Origin: Ichthyophonus hoferi
Taxonomy: Eukaryota; Opisthokonta; Ichthyosporea; Ichthyophonida; Ichthyophonidae
Assembly: GCA_002751075.1 (NCBI GenBank)
Contig: NAOQ01000102.1
Span: 62,881-126,880, forward strand
Direction: 5' to 3'
DNA: 64,000 bases
Shown: positions 37,480-50,165 of the stretch, piece after piece
Numbering within the stretch: the stretch's first letter is position 1
Layout of the letters: every line of letters begins with the position of its first letter
The notes under the pieces: model-generated
What the model was told of the DNA's origin: nothing
The model's input: only the letters and a program-made list of their open reading frames with translations
Database searches by the model: none
Translations under genes and position numbers: made by a program

Positions 37480-40170
37480 TATTATGGCAACAAAGCCAAA
37501 GCATACCCCAAAGGCACTTGCATGCCTAAGCCTGAAAATTCTTTACAGAGATCAGGAAAATATCTCTTGGGCCAAATAGTCCAGTATTACATTTAGAGCC
37601 TTTACATTTGTAATTAAGGATGTCAAGAACTTTGCCACTATTAGTATTTATTTACTTGGAACAACTACAATAATGGAACATCTGAAGCTAAATTAGAAAC
37701 ATTGGCCTTAGTCAATAAGGATGAAATAATTTTATTGTACTGGATGAACAATAAAGTTGACACTGACTTACGGGAATTCTGTAGTGGAAACATCCAATAA
37801 TCACAGTATTTGAACTGTACTTGAATCCCAAGACTTTCTTTCAAAAACAGTTGTAATGTGAGATGGCTAGACTCCCCAACCTCTTCAATAGTCTAATTTA
37901 TAATGGATCTGAAACTGTAATGGAATTAATATTTCAAGGAGAGATAATTTTACTCAACTTGAAATGAGCTAATAATGATATATAAGCATTCTTTGATTCC
38001 ATACTTAAAGACATCTTTGTAAAAAAAATTGGAATGAATTCCAGCTTTTGAACATACCACTATCTTTTAGAGATCAACCCATGACATGATGCTGCCGATT
38101 TGGAGAAAAACAAATTAAGAAGCAGGCATCTAAATAGTTAAAGACATGTGTGGAAATAAACTTGGCTAAAAGTCGTGTAAATGTCAAAATCAATGTAGCC
38201 ATGCAAGGGGCTCATTTCTCAATACTTCCTATGACAACTCGAAAAATTAGGTCAAATAGAAAAAGAAAAGATGTACCTTTTCTAAACACAATTTAGCATT
38301 TCTGGACATGATATTGTGGCCTACCAAAACATTAAGAAATAACAACTATGTTATAGCCAACAGCAAAACAACAGTACAGGGAAACATGAACAACACCAGT
38401 TACAACAATGATAACAGTTCTTAGAGCAAAGGCTACACCCTAAGCTACCATGACTGTAATAATAATGGCCATGGAGACAATTATGGCTATTAAGACAAAG
38501 ATAACAAAAACTATAACTAACAGAAAAGCCAGTACAATGATTACATCAACAGAAATAACCACAACAGTAGATGCAGCAGGCGCGATTATGATAGCTACAG
38601 AGATGGCTGAGGCAGAAAATGCAACCACTGAAATCCAATAAATGCCAAAGACAAGGTGAACTACATGGGCAATGACCAGCCGGTTAACTACAACAGGAGT
38701 GCAACCAGCTATAACAACAAGGGTACACTAGACAACTGCAAAAATAGCAACAAACAGATCCACCTTCAATTTTAGACTGGCCCATCAACGCAGCTTTGAA
38801 GGATACACTGTGATACTATTCCCTATGAACGAAAAGAAGAACATGATATCACCATACTCTGGTGCTACTTACTGTGTAACTTCAAATGCTGTTTTCCTTC
38901 ATTATGTAAGATATTACACTACAAAAATTAATTGGGGCAATGCTAGTGTAACTAAAAGTGCAAATATTGGGACTCTCATTTTGGAAATTACGATTGATGG
39001 AAAAGACCATCATATCAAAGTTGAAAAGATGGACAATGTTCCATGACTAAAATTAGCCAAGACATTCATCTCCAAGATCTGTCTTATGCACTCAGGCTTC
39101 AAGATATGGGAAACCAATGTCTCTAACAATACCACACACAGATATTTCTGTTTAGTAAATAAGTTAATGCTGGTCCAGTACAGTTGTTGTTCTATCTGTG
39201 CATCTGCTCAGACTGATAGTCTATTCAACCTTTCCAATGTGGCCTTAATCTGATCACGCCACTAAGGTGTGTTTCATCTAACATGATTGATGATAAAAAT
39301 ACTCCCGTACTATACATGATATTTTATTATGATTAGATGAATTGCATGGTGCATCATTAATTGCTAAAGTAATTAAGATCTTTTCTTGTAACTAAATTCA
39401 AATGTTTAAATTTATTAATTGATCACTGGTCTAGTTAATATATTCTATTTATCTTCTAATTTATCATCCTTTTTGCATTTCAGAAAAAAAGAAATTAACT
39501 TTGTTTTTGTCTGAAGAGACCAGTAATTTAAATAAAGACATCTTATTTTAAACACTTATGACACCAGTGCCAAGAAAGGTAATATAAATGTATGTATTAT
39601 TGGTCAGACCAAATTGATTTGCATGAGGCTGTGGCTGCACCAATTAATGCACCAGGTTATGCTCTTATGTTTACCAATGAGTGTAGAGTTATTTAATAAG
39701 TATAAGTTAGTAAATAAATAGCAAACAAGTACATAAAAAAATCAATAAATAAACCCTTTGAAATGGTCCATGTGTTACAGTGATGACACTGTGTAAAAGG
39801 AATCAATCACACTTGTCAATCTTGATGTGTTAAAACTGAATATAATAAACCAAATTATAACATTGTATACTGCCACTCATGAACCTCTTTAAAAGGTAGA
39901 TATTAAAGATAGCCTAGAAATCTCCTTGAAACCAGTTCTAATGTTTGGGGACAAGCAGTTAACAATTTATATCACTGATAACAATAGGGTCACTAATAAT
40001 ATTAAGCATATCTAAATAAAGTTCCATTAGACTAAGGCTGCCATTCACTATGGTATCATATCAATGAACCAAGTTACCGTGGTTAAACAGAAGGCTGATA
40101 TCTTCACCAAGTCGTTTTCTCTAACAGACTCTATACAAGTGTGCTCTTTATTGGCATTAAACATGTAAGG
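37480..40170 (+). mobile_element. Copia-type LTR retrotransposon relic A (broken)
   Basis: Recognisable parts, in order, are an Asn/Gln-rich gag-like region (about 37.6-38.8 kb), a protease-like segment with the following linker (38.8-39.1 kb) and the end of RNase H near 40.1 kb with the Copia signature QKADIFTK. The middle of pol is not recognisable. The element is broken many times over and clearly cannot act. No end repeats were defined with confidence. The degree of decay suggests an old insertion. The exact 5' limit is uncertain by a few hundred bases. Confidence 0.65.
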
Positions 40171-41389
40171 TTACACTTATATAGACATATAGAGACATAA
40201 AAGGAATTTTGGTATATTTAGCTGGTATGTTTTTATGTGTTTTAAGATTATGATGGACATATAGTTTTGTATCTTTAAAATCATAAATTCAATACACTTA
40301 ACACATACTTATTCTCAATTAAGTTGTTAAATAGTTTATCAGTACATCACTGTAATTCATTAGCATTCAATTTATCTGTGTTTAGTAATAGTTAGTACTA
40401 CATAACTTTCGACATTCAACAGTAGCTTGATGTCTAGTCAAGCTATAGAATATATAGCAATATGTGGCTAATTCTAGCGACTTTTCTACAGGCCTGGAGG
40501 CTCCCATAAAATGTTAAATAGACGTATATCGTGCTGGGCTAGCAATAGAAGCAATTCTCAGTTTTAATTCACTTTTTCAATGAAAATCTTAAGGCAAATA
40601 TGATGTAAGTAAAGGCATGTATGTTGGCTCAATCTTTAGCTGTCTTAGTAGTTATAATTATCTACTACTTGGGGAGGAATTTCTGCTTTAATATGCTTTG
40701 GTGCGATAGTGGTAATAGCACAGTGTGAAGGATCGGTAAGAAGTTCTAAGGTTGCATATATGTAATAAGTAGTATTACTGCTGAAAGTAACTAAACAGCT
40801 CTTTGTATTCTCAATAGAAAAAAATCTGAACACTGACACTTATATTAAAGTTCCAGCGAAAAACTAAACATTACAATAAATTATAATGGCAATAAAATGC
40901 TGGCCAAATATCTTCTAATCAACAATCAGAATATATATATATATTATATTATTAGAAAATAGTAAAAAATGCAAAGCTTTGTCTACAACAGTTTATCCAT
41001 GTTTTCTATTAGTTGTTTTCATTCCTTTTATAATTTTCACAACTTTTATTTATTATGGATGTCAATATAGCTGTGTTTAAGATGTCAATTGAAATAGCAA
41101 TGGTCATCTTGATTCTTATTAACTAATATAATTTACAGAAGACCAACGAGGCTCACTAATTTTTTGATCTTAATTTGATGTTAACGTTCCAATTGGTCTA
41201 AAGAATTATGCCCTTAATTGGACGGTTTATTAGCTAATTTCCTTATGTTGTAATTACTTACATTCCAGTAATCTGTATTAACAAATTATTTCATCTGATT
41301 AATAATGTCACTCGATCAACTAATACTGGACCAATAATTTCATGATTCACTTGTGACCAGCTAATCAGCTGTACAACATTTTCCTTTAG
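40171..41389. other. Spacer between relics A and B
   Basis: No host gene is recognised. Part of the stretch below 41408 probably belongs to the end repeat of relic B. An open frame at 40645-40839 (-) has no recognisable feature. Confidence 0.4.
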
Positions 41390-44300
41390 AGTTAATCGTC
41401 TTACAACACTCCTCCATTGACTGAAACGTTAGAGAGAACCAAAATCAGAAGAAAGGCCGTTAACTTAACAATGTGGTCACCCTGGCTTACCCTGTATAAC
41501 ACATTCAAGATATTTTTGCCTGTGGTTGTGTTTGTAGACGTATGAGTTTCTTGATTGCTTGGAATGGTCTGGCTCCAAAAGATAGGGTCAAACAGTCTGC
41601 AGTTTATCCTTGAATGAGATACTCCTAACTTTAATTTGTTTGTGTTGCTAACCAGCATTCTGATGTAGTGGAAATAAACACCAATGTGGTATGTGTTTTT
41701 GGGGACACATATCTTGCTGCAAGTTATATGGTACTCATGCCATCTCCATATAGTGGTACTTTCCTAATGTCAAAACCCAGCCCAACCATTGACATTACAA
41801 TGTATGCAATTTGTTGTGTTGTGGCTGCCAAGCTTACAAATTTACTTTTTGTTGGTGAGAGGGCACATATGGTTTATTTTCAGCTGCTCCTATCCATCAA
41901 TTCTCCATTCAGGAAGATGCAATAGCTTTTGGTACTATTTATGTCATTATCTCCTTGCATTGAGAAGTATACATCAGAGTAGATGATCAGACTGATGAGA
42001 TCAGTCTTGTAACCTATGGTCTCTAATGGGTATGTGTTCAAGTACCTATGGGCATGAAGATACATCTCATAATGATCCAGATTGATTTTGGCAGAGTACC
42101 TGGTAAGGAAAACCGTGCTAAAGGTGATGTTGGGTCTACTGAGTTAGCTAATTTAATTTGGACACCTAATCAGGGAAGTATATACAGTTAGATTATTTGA
42201 CTACATAAAGTGTTTTTGTTTTTTGCACACTGCATGTGTTTTTCAAGAAAGGGCATGTGTGTTGATCACACATAATATTGGCCATACCTCTTAACTATCG
42301 TAACTAATTCATTTATGTATTTTCAATGAGACAGTAGAATGCATTCTTCTGGGTTCTTATTGATTGCATACCTTATGAAAGAGTTCAGAAATCCTATAGA
42401 ATTCGGGGATAGTTTTCTAAAAATAACGTTGATGAGTCACTCTTAATCCTGGAGGTTTTTCGAATAGATTAGTATCTCATTGACATTAATGTAAATGTCC
42501 GTGAAACCTGTTTTCCATATAACTTGTACAAGCAAAGATTAATCTCTATAGGGTGAAAATGTAATGACTCTAAAAAGCTATCTAGTACTCTGTTCCAAAT
42601 TAGTCCAGAAGTCTGTATTCCAAAGAGGCTTCTATTCAGTTTGCAAACATGACCTCGGTTGTCCAGTTCCACAATATTGGAGGTTGCTCTAGGTACACGG
42701 ATACATTCAAGTTACTATGTAGAAAGATAGATGGCCTTGATACATAATTGTGCTAGATCATGCCATCAGACTCTTGCTATGCTTAACAACTTAACAGGAG
42801 TCTTATGTTGATGAATGAGCACATGAGACTTAAAATGTTATGGTAGTTCATGTTCCATTGTTTCTGTGATCCTTATTCCTAGCAACTTATCCTTTGTTAT
42901 TACTGGTCCAATGGAATACTTAGAAGCCATACAAGAAGTAGTTTCCACAGGTAGTCATTTAAAGAAAGTTCATGTAGCATACACATTGAGGGTGGCAATC
43001 TCTGCTTCCATCACATGGATCCACTGCATCATGTCATGTGCCCTTATGGCATGTTTTATTCCCTTGGGATCCAGAATTCCAGATGGTTCAGACTGAATGA
43101 CAGTGGCAATTGTGGTAACCGCTGCTATGAATACTAGCTTGCAGGATGGAATATGTGGTGATGTGTATTGAACACCACTTTTAGTTATCAGAGATTTGTA
43201 TTTCAATTACTCCTAGGCAGGTTGTTCTGCAATTTGGTGTCTGATGGGAACATCAGTATCACTATTGTCATCTGATGAATTCTTTTATGTCTCTCCCACT
43301 GACTCAAAAAAATTCTTTAGGACTGTTTGAAATTATAAATTAGTGGCAGCTTGAGGTGACAATGGTGATGCTTTGGTGCTGATAATTGTCCCTATTTGCA
43401 GATTCTCCATTAATTTGTTGTTATTAAAGGACTTGTCTCTCCCACAGTCTAGGAGAGATAGTGTATGTGTAGTTGGTTCCCCTTCTGCAATCACTTAATC
43501 AGTAAGGAAGTCTGCACATGTAACCTGGAAAGGGACTTGTTAAGTAGTAATATGTTTTTCCTTTAAATATAGGAAGTTTCCTTCAAATAGTACAATGTTT
43601 GCACTTGTTGTGACGTGGTTCATCTAGTCCAGTCTACTAACTACTATTGACCTTAGTTTGACTATGCTGTATCCTAATAGGACCCCCAGCCGTCCTCTAG
43701 GGGAAAACTTTTCTTTAATGGTGATGCTGTCCAGTCTGTAGTAGACTGTGCATCCAAAGGTCCAAAGATACATAATTTCTCTATTAGCACCTTTGCTTTG
43801 CACCATATGACTTATAGCACAATGCTATTGGATACAGTTGATATTAAACACTTATGTTGTGCGTTGTATATCACCACATTGAGAGTGTAACTCCAGAAAC
43901 GTTGTGTGTATGTGTGCCTAGTTTAATGATGCACAAACCAACTGTGGAAGCTGGTAGTTCATTTTTTTGCTCAGACTGTTTCTGGTTAATGCATATGGCA
44001 AGCCAATGAGGTGGATGATTTTTTCCTCCTGAAGATATGTTTGAAAAAATCAGATGTGGTACTTTCTTCCTTGATCTAAAAATGGGTTGGCAATTTTGAA
44101 GAGTAAGTGTATAGATTTTACTTCTACTTTGAATATCCGAAAGTATTTGACGACGTTGCCTTTCAGTACCATGCAATATACAGTTGTGCAGTGTGTATAG
44201 GCATCAATATGGGTCTTAATCCAGCAGAAATTGTCCAATGATTTTCTCGGCAGGTAAATAGCATTACTGTAGATTTTCTCCAGTGGGTGTGAAAAGTGTT

Positions 44301-45420
44301 TTGTCCTAGACTTGAACTCTGCTATGGTAATTTTGGAGATGGTCCAGTTATTACAAAGCAATTTGTCCTTGTTAGTAGCCAATGGTTTCTTGTAATACAG
44401 TAAGACGTGCTGAAGACATGTATCAAATAGATGCATGAATTCTGGTGCTACAATGCATGTGTTATGGCACTTGTGGCTGGGGGGGCTGTACATGTTTTCA
44501 TTTGTGAACCATATTGCTAGGCATGTTACCTTGGTAACGTTAATGTCTGGTTCAGATATTGCCTTGTACACAGAGATCTGTTTGGAGAGGGAAGCATAGG
44601 TAAGAACCCTAACTGCATTAGAAATGTAAATATTATCCTTGTAGGATGCCCCTACAAGGATCGCATATCTGTCAAATGTGCCTGTCACTCAGTTGATGGA
44701 GAATGTGGTAACTGTATCTTGTCCACATAGAGTGGGGATGAAAAAAAGATCAGTCAAGGCAGACTTTATGTACAGAATTTGTCTAAGTTTTCTAACCTTA
44801 ATGTTATGGTTAGTTAAATGTGACCTCATCATAATGGTCCATATCAATGTTTCCACGGTCTTGTTTTCATCTGCCACCGTAATTAAAATATGAACGGGAG
44901 TGCTCTTTGTGAAAGCAGCCAGTGTGGATCAGCCATGTATGTTGGCATTGGAGTTTAGCATGTAGCCCCCCTTAGGAAACTCTTTTTTCTTGGTGACTTG
45001 TCAGACATGATTAATTGCAATACTATCATCTCTGGCAGATTATCTGTAGAGTTGAATATTTGTTGTGTTACCCCATTGTTGTTGTCTTGTGCTGCAAACC
45101 TCTTTAATGTTCTTGTCATAGTTTGGACTACCTTTGTGTTTTATAGAGTCAACTGTGTTGTGATAGATACGCTTTGTGTGATGGTAGTTATAATACCTCT
45201 TGTGTTTGGGTTTGTCATTTCTATCAGGCCCTCTGTTATCTTTCTTTGTATTTTTGCTCTTTCTGTCATCACTATTTTTGTCACTGGTTCCATATGATTT
45301 TTTTGTTGTTGTTATAGTTCTTGTTCTTTGTTTTTTGCTTGACTGGATCTTCTTGATCCATGCTCTGTAAGCTCTTTTTTCTTTCATGGGACTCAACAGC
45401 TATAGTAACCACTTATCATT
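41390..45420 (-). mobile_element. Copia-type LTR retrotransposon relic B (broken)
   Basis: Read on the minus strand, the order is a basic gag end (45.4-45.0 kb), the pre-integrase and integrase region (44.7-43.6 kb; for example LWTFGCTVYY and a PLEKIYSNA segment), reverse transcriptase (43.2-42.3 kb; VCKLNRSLFGIQ) and RNase H (42.1-41.6 kb; SDVYFSMQGDND). Integrase before reverse transcriptase is the Copia order. A purine tract GGAGGAG next to TGTTGTAA at about 41408 marks a likely 3' LTR start, with the LTR continuing to lower coordinates. The element is broken many times. Gag is close in sequence to that of relic C, so B and C are one family. It looks old. Confidence 0.8.
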
Positions 45421-45484
45421 GAAGGTAAGCACCATTTTGAGACTCCAGCCATGTCTTTTGGCTAATGCCCTTCAGTTTCTGTAT

Positions 45485-48400
45485 GCTTTATTCAATTATG
45501 ACAGTGTAATGACATGGCTGAAGACCCAATGGTGCTGAGCCTCAACGGCAAGGGAGTACTGCAGTCATTGAGTCCTACAAAAAAAAAGGGGGGATTTCCA
45601 GAGAACAGATTAAAAAGAATCAGTAAACCAAAGGGCAAAAAAAAAAAACCAGAACAACAAGAAGAAGTCATAGGGCTATGGTGACAGCAATGCAATGACA
45701 GGAGGAATAGTGATGCAAAGAATGATGACAGGAGGCTTAATAACATTTATAAACCCAAAAACAAGAAGTATTGTGACTACCATTGCAGAGATTACATCCA
45801 TCACAGCACAGTTGACTCTATGGAACACAAAGGTGGTTCAAATTATGGCAAGAGCATTAAAGAGGTTTGCAGCACAAAACAACAACAATGGAGTAACACA
45901 ACAATTATTCAAATCTACATATAATCTGCCAAAGATGGTACTATTGCAATTACCTGTGTCAGACAAATCAATAAGGAAGAGGAGTTTCCTAAGGGGGGCT
46001 TCATGCTAGAATCCAGTGCTAATATGCACGGATGCTCCACACTGTCTGCTTTTACAGAAAGTACTCCAGTTTTTGTTTCGTGTTTTAATCATAATGGCAG
46101 ATGGTAACACGACCATGGGAACATTGACATGGACCATTATGCTGAGGTTACATTTGAATAACCAGAGCATCAAGCTTACACAACTCTTGTACATAGATTC
46201 TGCTCCCTGACTAATCTTTTCTCCTTCCCTACCCTATGTAAGCAAAATAAAGTCACCATATTCTCCTACAACTGAGTGACAGTCACATTTGACAGATATA
46301 CTGTCCTTGTAGAATGCCCCTGTAAGAATGATATTTACATTCTTAATGCCAATATTGTTCTCCTCTACAGGTCCGTCTGAAAATTAATTATAGTAGCAGA
46401 AGTAGACATTAACATCACCAAGGCAACATAACTAGCAACATGGGTAACTTATGACAATGTGTATAATTTCTCAGCAACAAATACCATAAAACACGCATTG
46501 TTGCACCACAAATTTCTGCATTTATTTAATATACATCTTTGGCAGGTCCTGTTGCACTTCAAAAAATCAATGTTCACCAAAGACAGCTTGGCATGTAATA
46601 ACTGTGTCATACCTAAAATTACCAAAGCCAAGTTTAATTCCAGAAGAATACCCTCATCACATTCACCTAAAAGAGTCTACAATTGCATTATTGGCCTGCA
46701 GAGGAAATCAAGACACATTTTTCTGGACTTGCACAATTATTTATGACTATGTCATAAAGTGAATCAAGAGAGGCTAAGTCCTCTATGCTTGTTGATCTAT
46801 ATGAATCATTTGAGGTTAAGTCAAGATTGATATCCACCATGAGTAGAGTCTAATCTGGTGGAAATAAATCTGAAAAGGGTAATTCTTTGGAGCCAGAAGA
46901 GAATGAAACTTTCACTTTCTTCTTGATTCTCACAAACCAGTTATAAGTGATAGGAGTAAATAAAAGGTTATGATTTGATAATATATTGTTTTTAGAAAAA
47001 CTTGACATACAGGTTTTAGTCATACCTTAATAGTAAAAAATGAATATTGTTACTTTGTTTATGCAGCATTTACTTGTGTTTATAATTTTCAATTTTTGAT
47101 ACTAACCAGATTTTTTATTATATAGTTGCAGTCCAAGTGAATGGCCAGTAATTACTTATTATGGTCCTAATGACTAGCTAAATATTGTATTTAAGCTTAT
47201 ATTTACTTTGTAAGGGAATGATTCTATAGAATATTAGCATATCAAACTACATGGCTTCACTTAATGTTTACTATGTACTAGTATGGGGTTTTACTATTAC
47301 ACATGAAGAATCGGTTATTATTCCCTAACACGTAACTTAAAACTAGATTACTTTTCTAATACCTATTAGTGTTTTAATATGTATTAAAATGAAATACCCC
47401 AGATATACCTTGTTCAAATCACTACGAATGTCTATATATATATAAATGATAAGGTTTAAACCATGATAAGAATATCTAATAATCTAATAATAACTGTCAC
47501 ACCACTAAAATAATAAAATGCACATCAAAGTTATTAATACCAATAAACTAGACCCATAATCTAAGTAGTGCAACTTTTTTACCCTAGTTATGTTATGTAC
47601 ATGCATATAATATTTACATAAAACACAAAACATGACCAATACTAACATATATGACAACAGCCTATATGCATTACACAACTGCATATTACATTGCACAGAA
47701 ATACAATGTTTCAAAATACTTTAAGATACACAAAGTAGTGACAGAATTTGCACTCACATCTCAAAAGCATCAACCTCTTCTCGGATTAAAGATAAGATTA
47801 CCTCAACAGGTCATTTCAAACATGTCTCCATGAAGAGAGATTATCCACCTCACTACCTTGCCATATGCATCATCCAGCAACGGTCTGAAAATAAAAACGA
47901 ACCACCAGTTTTTAAAAATGCTTCATACATCATTAAACCAGATAAGCATGCTATCACATTTCTGGAGCTATACTTTCAATGCAGTGATTTACATGCACAA
48001 CATTATTTCAGCATCAGACATATCTAACAACACTATACCATACAAATTATGGTACAAAACAAGGGTACCAATGAGTGATTACATACCTTTAGATGCAAAG
48101 TCTACTATTGACTGAATAACATCATTATTAAGGAGAAGTTCTCACCTAGGGAATTACTGTGGGTACTATTAGAATATAATATACTCATATTAGAGTGGAT
48201 AGGGATAGACAGAGCTACATGCTGCATCACATCATGAAAAATTATTGTATTTGTCAAAGGACTGCTCAACAAGATCTTTCAAAATCACATAGGTAGACAT
48301 TCCCATCAATGAAGTGACAACTGAAGGAAAGCCAACCTCTCATTCATCATCACCTCTAGATTATGGGAGAGATGAGTCCTTCAACAGCAACAACTTAATG

Positions 48401-50165
48401 GAGTATTTACCAGTGGGGACCATTAGCAACACCAGAACCTTACTATGGTCACATTATCCTGCATCCTGTCACTAATTTACAACCTCAAACAGTCCTGAAG
48501 GGCCTTTCCAAGTTTGTGGAAGAGACTTTAGCAGATTTATCAAATGACCACAATTATGATTATGCTGCCATTAGAAAACAAAAAGTAGAACAAAATACAT
48601 GGGAGAGATTAGGTTACAAACCCTTGGCAACTAGAAATGGCGATTAATACACATGACCACATACTCCATCATGCAAGTTAACATCCATAACAGCAGTAAC
48701 CACACTTGACACTGTCCCTCAGTTTGAACTACCCAGAACTCTGGAGTCCAGGGGAGTAAAACCTGCCATAAGAGCATATATCAAGATGCGGCAAAGCTGT
48801 GAGATAAAAACAGAAATTACCACCTTCAATGAGTATGCCACATGTACCTTGGTTAAATGATGACCTGTGAAAAGTACTGTCCTGCATAGTCTATAAGTAT
48901 TCTATTAGAAATGTTATGACAAAGGACAAGTTGCCAGATACAAGGCATACCTGGTACACAAGGATTCCAGAAAAAACGCAACATAGACTACCATGACATT
49001 TCAAGTCCCATATGTTTATGCATGGCTATTATACTCTTGCTAATCAGGGCAGGAGCCTAAGCATATGACCTTACACAACTAGACATTAAGGCTGCATATC
49101 TGCATAAATATGTGGATGTACCAGTATATCTAAATAATCTGCCAATATTCGTGAAAGTGGACCAAGGGGGAACAGGCTTTCCAACTGAGTGGAAGCCCTT
49201 ATGGATTACATGCCTCTGGACTACTGTAGAACAGAGTGTTAGATAGTTTTCTATGATCAATGCAATTTTACCTTATCAAAACTAATTCTTGCTTGTATAA
49301 GTTACAAATAAACAGGTTTTGTGAGCATCTATATCCATGTTGATGACATACTTATCTGATCAGAAAATGCCAAGGGTCAAGAGTACTTCATCAACAGTAT
49401 TTTAGTAAAATACTTCACAAAATTAATGATTTCTGAGTTTCTTCCTCAGGTATACAATTAGTAGGAACCCGGAAGAATGCATTCTACTCTACCAGTGAGG
49501 ATACATACTGAATTAGTTAAGAACTATGATTAACATGATGGGTAATCAACACATATGCCCTTCTTGCAGAACACATCCATTCCGAAAGTAATGAAGGCAC
49601 TGCACCAGCCATGCAACATAACTGCATATACCTCCTTGATTAGATGTTTGAACTGAATTAACAAACCTGGGAGACCCGACATCTCCTTTAGTGTAACCTT
49701 CTTCAACAGGTACTCTGCCAAACTCACTATGGGTCATTATGACATACATCTTCATCTCCTAAAGTACTTGAACATGTACCTATCAGAGACCAGAGTTTAA
49801 AAGCCTGGAGCTGTCAGTTTGAATGGCTATTTTAATGCAGACCTTTCATCATGAGGATATAATGATGCAAAGAGTACCAACAGCTGTTGCATCCTCTTGG
49901 CTGAAAGATTGCTGGATTGGAACAGCTGAAAACAAACCATGTGTACCCTCTCATCAACAGTGAGTGAATTGGTGAACATGGAAGCAACAGTTTAATTAAT
50001 TGCATAAATTGCAGTGTCAACGGATGTAGTGAGTTTTTACACTGGAGAGTACCACTGTATGTAGGCAACACAAGCAGCAATTGAATATATGGAAAGATTA
50101 TGTCCTCAAAACACATGTCACATTGCTGTTCATTTCCACACTGCATCAGAGAAGTTGCAGTCATT
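45485..50165 (+). mobile_element. Copia-type LTR retrotransposon relic C (broken)
   Basis: Parts in order: gag end (45.5-46.0 kb; STVDSMEHKG and KQQQWSNTT resemble relic B), protease/pre-integrase and integrase (46.0-46.8 and again 47.6-48.1 kb), reverse transcriptase (48.4-49.7 kb) and RNase H ending near 50.16 kb (SSTVSELVNMEATV). An unrelated stretch of about 0.9 kb sits within the integrase region and looks like a later insertion. The element is broken many times and looks old. It lies head to head with relic B, with the two gag ends about 70 bp apart. Sequence near 50.98-51.03 kb resembles the LTR candidate of relic B. Confidence 0.8.
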
